64,000 nucleotides of DNA from Pratylenchus scribneri (Eukaryota > Nematoda > Chromadorea > Rhabditida > Pratylenchidae): NCBI GenBank assembly GCA_030063045.1, contig JAQSEB010000121.1:868001-932000 (forward strand), in the 5' to 3' direction. Below the pieces are notes generated by a model. That model saw only the letters and a program-made list of their open reading frames with translations, did not search any database and was not told the origin of the DNA. Of the stretch, positions 36,606 through 47,304 are shown one piece after another. The position numbers were made by a program, and so were the translations under genes. The stretch's first letter is position 1. Every line of letters starts with the position of its first letter.

Positions 36606-37132
36606 TCAAATATAGATATGCATATAATTGTAAGTTAATAATAAATCTATATAAATTCTTATCTTTCATTCTTTTATAGATATAATTTTCCTATATTAAA
36701 TATCAAATAAGAATATATTTTCAATTTAATTAATACATAGTTTTTTAAAACAATCTATGCATTCGAGTTTTTGAATAAAATTATTAAATTTAATACAAAG
36801 GAAAAGGCAATTATAATTAATTTATAATATTTTTTACTAATTATCACATTAGTTTTTTTAATATTTATTTAAAAATATATCTGTTGAGTTTTTGTTTCCT
36901 ATGATTCTATAAGGAAATTTTGTAAATCGATTAATAGAAATTTAATATTATAATATCATTCTTTAATATAATAAAATTTCTATTTTTAAAATAAAATTTT
37001 ATTTAGATGAATGATCGTTTACGTCAAATATTTTAAATTTAAATTTTTGATTTTAATTTCTTTTATCATTTCAATAGAATATTTTAAGTACATTTGGTTT
37101 TTATTACCATTAGGGGCTATATCTTGATTTCC

Positions 37133-37369
37133 TTAATTTTTATACAATATCATAAGTAACGAATTATTTACATCACTAGAAATGTTGCACGAAAGTAGCA
37201 AAATTTTGTTTGCCTTATAGGTGATGAGAACAACGATGAACCATATCCGATCAGTGGCTTCTTGAGTTTTGATGATGATTTCATTTCCTATAATTTTGTT
37301 AGTACTCTTTTTATTTTTAAAAAATTTTTTAATTGTGTAATACCTTTCCACAATTATAATTAATTCCAT
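37133..37369 (-). CDS. 78-codon ATG ORF in a long island
   Basis: The minus ORF has an ATG and natural composition: KFFKNKKSTNKIIGNEIIIK, then TQEATDRIWFIVVLITYKAN, then KILLLSCNISSDVNN. It spans the longest moderate-G+C island of the window. On the plus strand a strong acceptor (TTTTGTTTGCCTTATAG, ends 37220) leads into GDENNDEPYPISGFLSFDDD, FISYNF and a GTTAGT donor, an equally attractive 77-bp internal exon. One of the two is probably real; the product is unknown either way. Confidence 0.37.
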   Translation of the reverse strand: MELIIIVERYYTIKKFFKNKKSTNKIIGNEIIIKTQEATDRIWFIVVLITYKANKILLLSCNISSDVNNSLLMILYKN

Positions 37370-37982
37370 TGATCATATAAAAATCAGTCGAATAAAATTA
37401 GAAATTGACAAAAGAAAGTACTGGACCTAAATTACCATAGGTCGATCAAATTTATTAAATATTCTTTTAAAAAACAAATATTTTCTTCAAAAATCATAAT
37501 TTTTGATATTTTTTTATTTCTTTTATTTAAATAAATTTTGAATTATTTATTAAATTAATTTTATTTCTTAATCTTTTAATATATATTATGATTAAAATCC
37601 TGTGAATTTATAATAAAACCATTTTGATTTAATATAAAGATTAATTATTCTCAATTTATATTTTAAGAATTTTTCTCTCATTATATTGTGGAAAAAAATT
37701 AATACATTTTTTGACATTCCTGCATATCTTTTTTTGAAATCTTCAAATTTTATTCCATTTTATTATCATATATTTAATTTTGACAATAATAGGTAGATAA
37801 TTTGATGTTATCTTATAATCTTGAATTGATTCTTTTTATTTTTATTTTTTTAAATTTTCCATTTTAATTTGTAATTTATATATGTTCTAAGTTATTGAAT
37901 CCAATTTTTGAAATTCACTATAAATAAACGGAAAAATTTAGCGTTCTAATATTAATTATTTATCAATAATAAGATACTAATC

Positions 37983-38210
37983 TTGATTTCGAAAATATCT
38001 TTTGTAGTACAAATCCATTTGCTTTTCACCGAGATATTTCAATCAATTGATGATCTCTTTAAAGAGATGCGTAAAAGATATTCTCATTTCAATAAAATGG
38101 CAGGCAAATTCGGTTTTTTTCTAGTTCGGTTCACGTTCGTTGTTGATTTCAAAATTATAGAATTAATTGATTTTCCATCAATAATTCGTTGCCTTTATAT
38201 TTTGTTATAA
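37983..38210 (+). CDS. 75-codon coding-like frame beside the foldback element
   Basis: Its centre reads TEIFQSIDDLFKEMRKRYSH, then FNKMAGKFGFFLVRF, amphipathic and basic, in a G+C-richer block (38020-38140). The start is a near-cognate codon, so this is more likely part of an exon. It ends about 230 bp before the foldback element. No family is recognised. Confidence 0.33.
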   Translation: MISKISFVVQIHLLFTEIFQSIDDLFKEMRKRYSHFNKMAGKFGFFLVRFTFVVDFKIIELIDFPSIIRCLYILL

Positions 38211-38430
38211 ATGTTGAAATAAATATTTATGATTATAGTTTTTGGAATTGTAAATATTTTGTAATTAAATGTGTTGGGAATATATCTTTTTTGAGAAAAT
38301 AATAAATTCTTCAACTCATTCTTTAATTTATTCCAGCATTTGGCTGTTTAAAATTTTAAAAGATAAATTTAAAATTTATAGATGAAAAATAATTTTTATC
38401 TCAAATGTAATTATTATTTACAATCTTTGT

Positions 38431-39115
38431 AAAAATTTGTTACTTGTGCCGTTTACATCCCCTTTTTGGTTCAAAATTTTTTTCAGCTTTTCGGTCAAAT
38501 TATATACCAATCGACTCTTCTTGACGAGCTGGTTATGAAAATGTTAAAATTTTGAAAATATGAAGACTTTTGGCCAAGTTATGGCCATCTGAAAATTGTA
38601 AAAGTGAAGGGTCCCCCCTATGGGCCTGAACTCGAAAAATTTTTTGTAAATTTTTTCGGGCAAATTATAGCTCATTCGACGCGTCTCGACGAGCAGAGTG
38701 CGAATCTGTTATTGTTTTCGCATAAAAAAAATAAAAATTATGGCCATTTTATTCTCATTGGAATGTGTTGGAACTTCAGAGCATTTGCGCAACCGTAACT
38801 TTTTTATTTTTATTTTTTATGCGAAATCAATGAAGATTCACACTCTGCTCGTCGAGACACGTCGAATGAGCTATTATTTGACCGAAAAATTTTCAAAAAA
38901 TTTTTCGAGTTCAGACCCATAGGGGGGACCCTTCACTTTTGCAATTTTCAGATGGCCATAACTTGGCCAAAAGTCCTCATATTTTCAAAATTTTAACATT
39001 TTCGTAACCAGCTAGTCAAAACACGTCGATTGGTATATCATACACAGAAAATAAAAATTTCGAAAATTTTTTTAAGAAAAAAAGGGGATGTAAATGACAC
39101 AAGTACCAAAAATTT
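38431..39115. mobile_element. Foldback (long inverted repeat) element
   Basis: Two arms of about 300 bp, 38439-38740 and 38798-39107, are inverted copies around a loop of about 57 bp. Paired landmarks are TTTGGCCAAGTTATGGCCAT / ATGGCCATAACTTGGCCAAA, AGGGTCCCCCCTATGGG / CCCATAGGGGGGACCCT and GACGAGCAGAGTG / CACTCTGCTCGTC. The outer ends start G(T/G)TACTTGTG. Candidate 8-bp target duplications AAAAATTT lie at 38431-38438 and 39108-39115, but this word is common here. There is no transposase; the small ORFs inside (38604-38798, 38698-38922) are incidental. It is a MITE-like non-autonomous DNA element or a foldback transposon. Confidence 0.9.
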
Positions 39116-41432
39116 TATTAGATGTATTTTCTCATTTTTGAATTAAAATAATAATTAAAAATAAATTAAAAATTATTAAAGGCAAAAATATCGAGAAATG
39201 CATTTTAATTAGCCTTTATGACTTAGTAAAATTATACGAAAAGAATATATTATACTTCATAGCATTCAATATTTTTCATAATAGAAAATAATTTATATAT
39301 AATATTATATAACTTACTGTTTTTTATTATTTATAAAATTTTGCTGCAATAAATAATAATTGCAGAGAAATAAAAAATTACTTCCTTATTTTCCCGGATT
39401 GTATCATTATTTTGAAAATAATTTTATTAATTACTTTTCATAAACATCTTTCATTACATAATTGAATAGTGCTTTTTTCAAAGGGCTTCGAATTTTTAAA
39501 GCATCAATATTTTATTCTCTTTCTTTGTCAAGCTTCAAGTATTCTAATAAAACTATGACAAAATTTCAAAATGTAGTTTTTTTTCTTAAATTTCTTATTT
39601 TATTTTTTTTATTTATTTATTCTACAATATATATTTAATTTAATTCAAGAATAAAAAAAAATAATTTAACTTTGATATAAAATTTAAAAATATTGATTAA
39701 TTAATTAATATATTTAGGATATAATTTTTTTATAATTATAATATTTTTAAATGCGAATAATTCATATTAGATGAACAATTTATTATTTTTAAGATATTTA
39801 TTTGTTATTATGAATTTAATGGGTGATAATTGATATTATTTTAAATTATTATCCAATATAAGATCAGCAGCGACTCCAACTTGCAATTGATTTAGGCAAT
39901 AGAATGCAATTTATACAAATTTGACTTATGAATATATTTTGTAAATAGATATTTGGAATAGATTGATACTTATTAAGACGATATTTGACTTTATGAAATT
40001 AATTAAATATATTTTTATTTGGTTTGATATTTATTAACAAGATATTAATAGTATATTTATATTTTTTAATATCAATATAATTTTTAAAATCACATTTAAT
40101 AACTGTATATTTTTTAAAATTTGCATTTACATTTTCATTTATAAATTATAATAAAAATATATATATTTAATTTTATTTATCTTATCAAATATATAATATA
40201 TTTTTTTTTAAATTACCCTTAGGGATGCTCTTTTTTTCTTATATATTCAATCAAATCATCAATTAGAAATCTTTATAATTTGTAAATAAAAATGATGCTT
40301 ATTTTGCTTATTTTTTAAATTGATAATCAGAATATCTCACGAAAATTTAAAATTATAATTTTCATATTGATTGGATAATTTTAAAATTAATTTATCTTGT
40401 TATTTATATTTTTATAAATTTGATTAATGTAGTTTGATTTGATTACTCTTTCCTTGGCTTTTATATATGTATTATGTTAAAAATATGGCTAGTCAAATCA
40501 GCAAGGACCATTTTTGGAAAAAAATTGGAATGTGTTTTATTTCTATTATTATATTTTTATAGTTATTTCGATTATTTATCAAAAAAATTTAATAATTTAG
40601 GAGTATTTTATTTTTAAATCAAAAATTTTCTTAAATAAAATTTTATTTTTCTAAAATATTTTTTATTTTTATATTTCTTTGATAATAATTTTCTTTATAT
40701 ATTTAAAATTTAGATGATTAACTAACTAATTCTCTTTACTTTTTTCTTATAGTAACTAAATGAAATCTATGCGATTATATTCTAATCGAAATATTCTATA
40801 TACATTGCAATTGTATTTTTTTGGCTAAAAAAATTAATTTTATATATTCATTAATTTTAAATTATAATTATTTTATAATAAGTTATCGATAATTTTTTTA
40901 AATTATTTTTAATTTAAAAAAATTAATTCTTAAGCATACAAAATTTTAGTATTAGTTATATTCTACTTCATAAATCTGGATCATATAATTTTATTATTTT
41001 TTAAATTAATTAAAATTTATAAATTTTGAGTTTGAGTCAATTTCTTTCCTTAAAAATATTTTCTGATAGCAAGAAATGGATAAATTCTAAGTCCCAAAGT
41101 TTATAAACACAATCTAAAATATGTAGAGGTTTATATAAGTATACTATAAATTAATAATTTTATTACTTTTTATATTATAAATTTAATTATTTTTAACCCA
41201 GAAAAGAATATATATAATAATAATAAAATAATAATTTTTAATATTAATATCTTTCAGCTATTTGAAAAGAATATTTAGAACATGAAATATTACTTATATT
41301 TTTAAAATTTTAATTAAAAATTTATTTAAAATTTCATCTGTTATTTATAATTGAATAATTTTTTTTTTATATTAAAATTATTTTTCCATATATTGAAGGC
41401 ACGATAAAGGATGACGATGGTTCAATGTCCTA
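39116..41432. other. A+T-rich background
   Basis: No island until 41.40 kb, where a plus frame reads YIEGTIKDDDGSMS just before the next entry. Confidence 0.5.
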
Positions 41433-41531
41433 ATGCTGCCTGAAGTGAGCAATGGCGCCACTTTCCAAGGTTATGAAAGTAGTTTTTGCAAATTTAGCAC
41501 AAAAGCATCATGTGAATTCTTTATATGTTAA
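41433..41531 (+). CDS. 32-codon ATG ORF in a G+C island
   Basis: MLPEVSNGATFQGYESSFCK, then FSTKASCEFFIC and TAA. Three cysteines and a compact polar composition give a secreted-peptide look, though no signal peptide is present. The frame is open a few codons upstream (RWFNVL). An AAG/GTTATG donor-like site lies inside at about 41470. It is either a small gene or an exon. Confidence 0.3.
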   Translation: MLPEVSNGATFQGYESSFCKFSTKASCEFFIC

Positions 41532-42467
41532 ATATTTGATTTTATTTAAAGCTTTTTTTAAAGATATTCTCTTTTAATCACTGCTCTTTCATGAGAGGGT
41601 ATAAAAAATTTTCATTAAAAATATATATATTTAAATAATATATTATAATATTTTTTTTATTAAAAATAATTTATTTTGTTATGATTTATTTCATTCAATA
41701 ATTTTTCAATAGAGAAATTTATAAAAAATTTAAAGATTTTAAATTAAATTACTTAATTCTGAAATTTATTTTTCTCGAATTTTTTGTTCTCGTTGTCACG
41801 TTCATCCGCATCATTAATCATTTTGATTTGTTGCTGGTATAAATATATTATTTATAGCTAATATAATTTTATTTACAATTATTTTATTTGTTAACAAATT
41901 TTAATTTTTTAAAATAACTAATTTTATTAAAAATATTAATTTTGTCGCCAAGATTCTAAAAATGTTTTATTTTGAAAAATAATCTGAAAATAATCATAAA
42001 TAATTCATTTATTCAATCTAAACAACATATTTAATATCTTTTTTTCATTTTAACATATAATATTTATAATAAGTTTTATTGAATATTTGTTTTTTAAGAG
42101 AAAATATTTTTTAATTTTTATCGATATGGAAATTATTGAAAGAATTTAGGCATTAATTTTTTACCATCTTCACATTAGTTCATAAATTATTTGGAATTTA
42201 TGTCAATTTAACTATATGCCTCTCTATTATTCCTCGAAATGATATATTCATAAAATACTATATCATTAATTGGTTTATCGATTACATATTTAATTTTACA
42301 ATTTGATTATTTATAAATTTTTATTATTTAAGATATGTATATATGTTTCCAATTTATATTATTAATAATTTTGTTAATCTTATCGAAATCTTTCAAGAAA
42401 TTCGAATAAATTATAATAGTTTTAATATTTTATCTAAATTTTAAATAAAAAATTTTTATATTTGCAA

Positions 42468-42527
42468 TTTTACTTATTCTAATTTTTTAAATATTTTTTT
42501 TACTTATTCTAATTTTTTAAATATTAT
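42468..42527. repeat. 30-bp tandem duplication
   Basis: Two copies of TTTACTTATTCTAATTTTTT plus AAATATT stand exactly 30 bp apart and are identical over 28 bases. A recent local duplication; no known function. Confidence 0.85.
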
Positions 42528-43271
42528 TTTTCCAATATTATTAATTTAAAAAATGAATTTATTTTTTTATTCTTAATTATTTTAAATATTGTTATTTATA
42601 TTTTATTTAATTATTTTTATGATAAATTTTTAAAACGATTGTTTCAATGATTTAAAATTTAAATTTACACTGAAAAGCCATAGATTTATTCCATATATTC
42701 AAGTTTTTTTCAATTTTTCATAGATATTAAATTTGTTTATGAAATATATCCATAAATCGAAATTTTATTATTTAATTTTAAATTTGAATGTAATTATAAT
42801 AGCTTGTGAAAAAGATTGCATTTTTTTAAAAAATCATTTAATTACAAAAATTTTTAATTAATATTTATCATCATTTCATAAAATTGAATGAAATTTTTGA
42901 ATAATTTTTATTTTGTTAAGAATATTCTAATTTTTGAATTAATAAAATATTATCATGTATCAATTGTATCACTCTTTTTTTTATTTTAATTTTATATTTT
43001 TGATTCGTTAAATTTAATGAGAAATTTTAAATTTTTATATTAAATTAATTTTAATCTGTATTTGACAACATTAATAATAAAAGCTAAAGAAATTATTTGA
43101 TTTCTTTATTATTTTTATATTAAAATTTTCTTTATTTTTATTTTAGGCTCTATAAAGCTTCAAATTAAATTATTATTAATATTCACTCGAAATACATATA
43201 AATAATTTATTCAAATCTTTTAAAAATATGTATTTTGATCCTGTAATATCTTAATTATAAATATGTTATAA
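42528..43271. other. A+T-rich background
   Basis: No supported feature. Confidence 0.55.
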
Positions 43272-43493
43272 GATATCCTCTTATTTTATTTTCAAATTTT
43301 TCTTGGTTTTGGCCAATGCACCACCTGTCGAATTTTTAATGAATTCGTACTCTTGCTCCAATTCATCCGGACAGAATTTGTTTTGCAATCAATTGTAATA
43401 ATTAAATCTGCGCTATACAAAAAATTAATATTGGTTACAGATGACAGTTTTTTTGATAATATTATTGATAAATTTTTTAAAAAAATTTTTTAA
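43272..43493 (+). CDS. 73-codon coding-like frame, strand ambiguous
   Basis: The plus frame reads FLGFGQCTTCRIFNEFVLLL, then QFIRTEFVLQSIVIIKSALY, then KKLILVTDDSFFDNIIDKFF, with no stop in 73 codons and no ATG. The minus strand over 43300-43400 reads CPDELEQEYEFIKNSTGGAL, then AKTKKNLKIK and TAA, which is at least as natural. The CxxC in the plus reading is not enough to name a domain. The island is well supported; its product is not. Confidence 0.37.
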   Translation, partial: DILLFYFQIFLGFGQCTTCRIFNEFVLLLQFIRTEFVLQSIVIIKSALYKKLILVTDDSFFDNIIDKFFKKIF

Positions 43494-44933
43494 TAAAATT
43501 TAGACAATCGAAAACGATGTCTTTCACTAAGTGATTGTATTAAATTAGTTAATTTAATATGCTTTCAAATGCAGAAATTTAAATTTCATATAGTATTATT
43601 CAGTGCTAAAAAAACTAAACAATTATAATCTTATTTATTATATTTAAGAATAGGCTAATAGCAAAAATTTTTTGTAATTCTTTTAATACTTAAATAGCAT
43701 AAATCAAATTTTTTATATATTATATTTGCATAATAATTAATATTTTCAATCTAATTATTTGATTTCAAAAAATTAATTATAGACTTAAATTTACGATTAT
43801 TTTCGCAAAAATCTTATTTTTTTTTCATATAAAATTTTACAGTCTGCTAATATATGTTTAAAAAAATTAGATAAATTTTTTTATATTTTAAGCTAAATTT
43901 TATATTCTTCCATAAATTTCTATCAATTTTTATTTCAAGCATTTTCGAAATTGATTTCGGTCTAATCAATAACTTTTTGATTATTTTCATTAATTAATTT
44001 TTTGATATTCATTTACTAATTTTTAATTAATTAAGGATTTTAAATGCCTTTAAAAAATTTCTAAATTTTATTTTTATTATTCAAAATATTCATATGTTAA
44101 TTTTCATTATTTTTAAATGACTATAAATTTATTTTTAAATATTGCTCTCAACAATTTTAATATATTCAAATAAAATTTTTATCCATTTTAGTTTCTTCAT
44201 AATATTGTTTTTTATTTAAAAATTTAAACTATTATAACGATTTTTATACCTATTTTTCCAATAACAATATTTTATTAAATTTATAAAAATTATATGAATA
44301 ATATTAAATTTTTATTTATTGGGAATTTCGATAATTTTTTCAAATATATTATTTTCTATTTAATAGTATATAGTGTTTTAATTTTTTATAAAAATATTTA
44401 ACACCGCAAAAATATATTTAATTTTATTTTTATTTTTTTAAATTTTATGATCAATTATTTTTTTAAATTATATTACATTAATATTTTTAATTTTAAATTA
44501 TTTTTTTTAATATAATGAAGAAAAATTGATTATACAAACGAAATTTATAATTATTATTTAAATAGAGAAAGAATTTCAATATTTAATTTTTTCTGCCGCT
44601 TCCACTTCTTTTATTTTATTTTTTATATTATTGATATTAAACTTTTTTAATTTTAATAAAAATTTATAATCTTATTTATTATTGAATTTATTATTAAACT
44701 TTTTTATTAAATTTTTAAAATATCGATTATTCAATCCCATATACGGTATTTTGTTAAAATTTTTACATTTTTTTCAATTAAAATTAGTAAATATATTATA
44801 TAAAAATTTATTTTTTTATATTATTTATTTCCAATGATAATTTATATAATTTTTAATAAATCAATTTTTCACAAAATTTCATTTTATAAAAATATAATAA
44901 AAAATAAACAAAGATCTACTATGTTGTAGTATA

Positions 44934-44970
44934 ATAGACTATTTGACGTTAAATTTTATAGACTATTTGA
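44934..44970. repeat. Short direct repeat
   Basis: ATAGACTATTTGA occurs at 44934 and again at 44958, 24 bp apart. Probably a small slippage or duplication product. Confidence 0.6.
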
Positions 44971-45705
44971 ATATATATTTTGTCATATGATCTTGACTTA
45001 TTTTTATGTCTAGTGTTATAAAATTATTATGTTGACCATGAAGGCCTCTTAGAATCAAAATTTTTTTAATTTAAAAATTTTATTAAAATATTTACAAGAT
45101 TTTTTTAATTAAATTCAAAAATTATTTAATTTTCACTTTTAGATTCCGAATATAAATTATAAAAATTTTCAATTTTGTCATAAGCCACCGATGAAGTAAT
45201 TTTGTTTAATTCATTTTTCATTTTTGTAAAATATAAATATATTATAGAAAATTGATACCTAATTCAATCTTTAGCCAAATTAAACTTTAAAATTTTCAAT
45301 TTCAATACATATTCTATTAAGCAATTTTCAAAGATTTTGCTTTTTTATCCAATCATATTTCATATCGTTTGAGCGGCATTTGATTATGTTCGTATAATAA
45401 AATTTTTATTATGCACAAAATTATATATTTCAATATATATTTATTCGAAATTTTAAATTTATTTTTCAATAAATTTTTTATATATATATTTTATTTTTTT
45501 TGTATTATTTAAAGTATAAATATTTTTAATTATATATTATTTTTAAGAGTATTGTGCATTTTTTCTATTTTGTCTTAAATTACATTTTCCAATATTATTT
45601 ATGATTTCCATAAGTTAAAATATATTGCAAATTCACCCATTTGAAATTGAAGTAAATTTAGAAAAATACTAAATTTAATTATTAAATTTATTTATTATTT
45701 TATAA

Positions 45706-45816
45706 GCATACATCCATAATTTCTTCAATTATCATTTTGAAATTTTGATCAATCCAAGTGGACGACAATTGGAAACTGTCAACCGTAACACCATAAAATT
45801 TTTCTCTCATCTTTAA
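45706..45816 (+). CDS. Candidate coding island
   Basis: The plus frame of 36 codons, AYIHNFFNYHFEILINPSGR, then QLETVNRNTIKFFSHL and TAA. Polar and charged, with mostly A/T third positions. No clear acceptor upstream. Unrecognised. Confidence 0.35.
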   Translation, partial: AYIHNFFNYHFEILINPSGRQLETVNRNTIKFFSHL

Positions 45817-46242
45817 AAATTTCAATAAAGATTTTTTAAAATTTTTTTTCAAAATTTTTATCCAATATTACTTTAATTCAATCAGAATCTTTATTTTTTT
45901 CGCTATATCAATTCAATTTAGTTGGAGAAAAATTAAAAGAATCGGTTAGTTATCTGAATATAATAATTTTTTAAAATATAATTAAGGATAATTAATTTTA
46001 ATAATGCAAATTAATTTTTAGAAACTATTGCATGAAAATTCTTACTAAGGCAACACCCTCTATATGGTCTTTTTATAATTTTTAATCAATTTTATCATCA
46101 TTTAGATATCAAAAAAATTCATCATCATTTTTGCAATGACTTTATTATTTTTCAAATTATATTAATACTGTTAGAAATTTTTCTTGATTTTTGTATTTTT
46201 TTGAAATATTCCATTTTATGCTATGCCAAGAATATTAATTAA

Positions 46243-46392
46243 AATTCATTTTTTGATTATTTAATTGTTATAATATTTAATTTCTGGTTCGAAATCCGTC
46301 GATTATCAAGTATATGCGTAATTCTTAGGGCATCACTCGCTCTTCTTCGTGCATGCCACCATCGGATCAGAATATTTTATATGATAAAATAA
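46243..46392 (+). CDS. Candidate coding island, best codon-position signature on the plus strand
   Basis: Open for 49 codons. The G+C-rich part reads FWFEIRRLSSICVILRASLA, then LLRACHHRIRIFYMIK and TAA. G+C is about half at codon positions 1 and 2 but about a quarter at position 3, as real genes in A+T-rich genomes show. An adjacent frame with an in-frame TAA is also readable but has G+C-rich third positions. Arginine- and leucine-rich; no family recognised. Confidence 0.38.
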   Translation, partial: NSFFDYLIVIIFNFWFEIRRLSSICVILRASLALLRACHHRIRIFYMIK

Positions 46393-47079
46393 TGTATTCT
46401 TAATCGTAGCTTGAATTTTTCGTTATTTTAGAAAATTTTATATTATATTTTATTATATTTAAATATTAATCTTGTTAAAAATATATTTTATTTTTTATTT
46501 CATTTGATTCTAAGAATTTTAATTTTAGAATGATTATCCCGTACTAAAATAAATTTTTAAATTTTTCTTATATTTTATTTCAAATAAACTTTTGCATTAA
46601 GAATGTTGACAAAAGAAAACCCCAAGTTGAATAAAATAAATAAAAATCATAGAATTCTTATATTTTATAAATCATCTTAATATTACTTACTTTATTTAGA
46701 ATTCAAAAATTTAGAAAAATATTGTAGTTCAATACGAATGATCCGTTGATAATAAAGTATTTTATTAAATTAGTAAAATTTTATTTTATAAATTTTTTAA
46801 ATTTTTATTATTGTAAAAATTATTTTAATTTTTGTTATATCCCTTTGAAATAAATAGAAAATCGACCAAATTTTTTCTGTTTATTCTTCAATTTAAATAA
46901 TCGAAATATTTAATATAAATTATTAGAATTTTTTATTTTCTCATACTTGTTTAATAGGACGAATGTTTAATAATGTAAAAGGTTATTTTTATATTTTGTT
47001 ATGTATCATAAAATTTTTAAATTATGTTGATTAAAAATACTTTTTGCAATATAATTTGATTCAAAAATTATTTTTTTAA

Positions 47080-47304
47080 TTGTTTGAAAAATTTGGATTT
47101 TTCCAAATTAGATTTTTTTTGCACAAAGGCGACTGGCTGGAGACAAAATTTGCATTCCGATTTTGGAAGAAGCTGTTATCAAAGGGGAAAATAAATATTC
47201 ATATTACTTTGATTATTTTTTTTAATAATAGAATTAAAATCATTATTTATATATCGTTTGGTTTAGAACTTTGCTTAAATCTCGTTCAAGAAATTCGTAT
47301 TTAA
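47080..47304 (+). CDS. 74-codon coding-like frame
   Basis: Starts at TTG; its G+C-rich part (47105-47180) reads FGFFQIRFFLHKGDWLETKF, then AFRFWKKLLSKGKINIH. The rest is A/T-coded. Aromatic and basic. No splice sites are obvious. Unrecognised. Confidence 0.3.
   Translation: MFEKFGFFQIRFFLHKGDWLETKFAFRFWKKLLSKGKINIHITLIIFFNNRIKIIIYISFGLELCLNLVQEIRI

Noticed and set aside
38604..38922. Two overlapping ORFs of 64 and 74 codons
   Set aside because: They lie wholly inside the arms and loop of the foldback element; the openness follows from its higher G+C and the frames show no protein character.
26084..43345. TGGCCAA words outside the foldback element (e.g. 26105, 43310) as further copies of it
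   Set aside because: Only 6-8 bases match and no arm sequence continues on either side.
46283..46300. GGTTCGAAATCC resembling a tRNA B box
   Set aside because: It has one extra base in the loop, no A box at the right distance, and no cloverleaf; the bases fit a coding frame instead.
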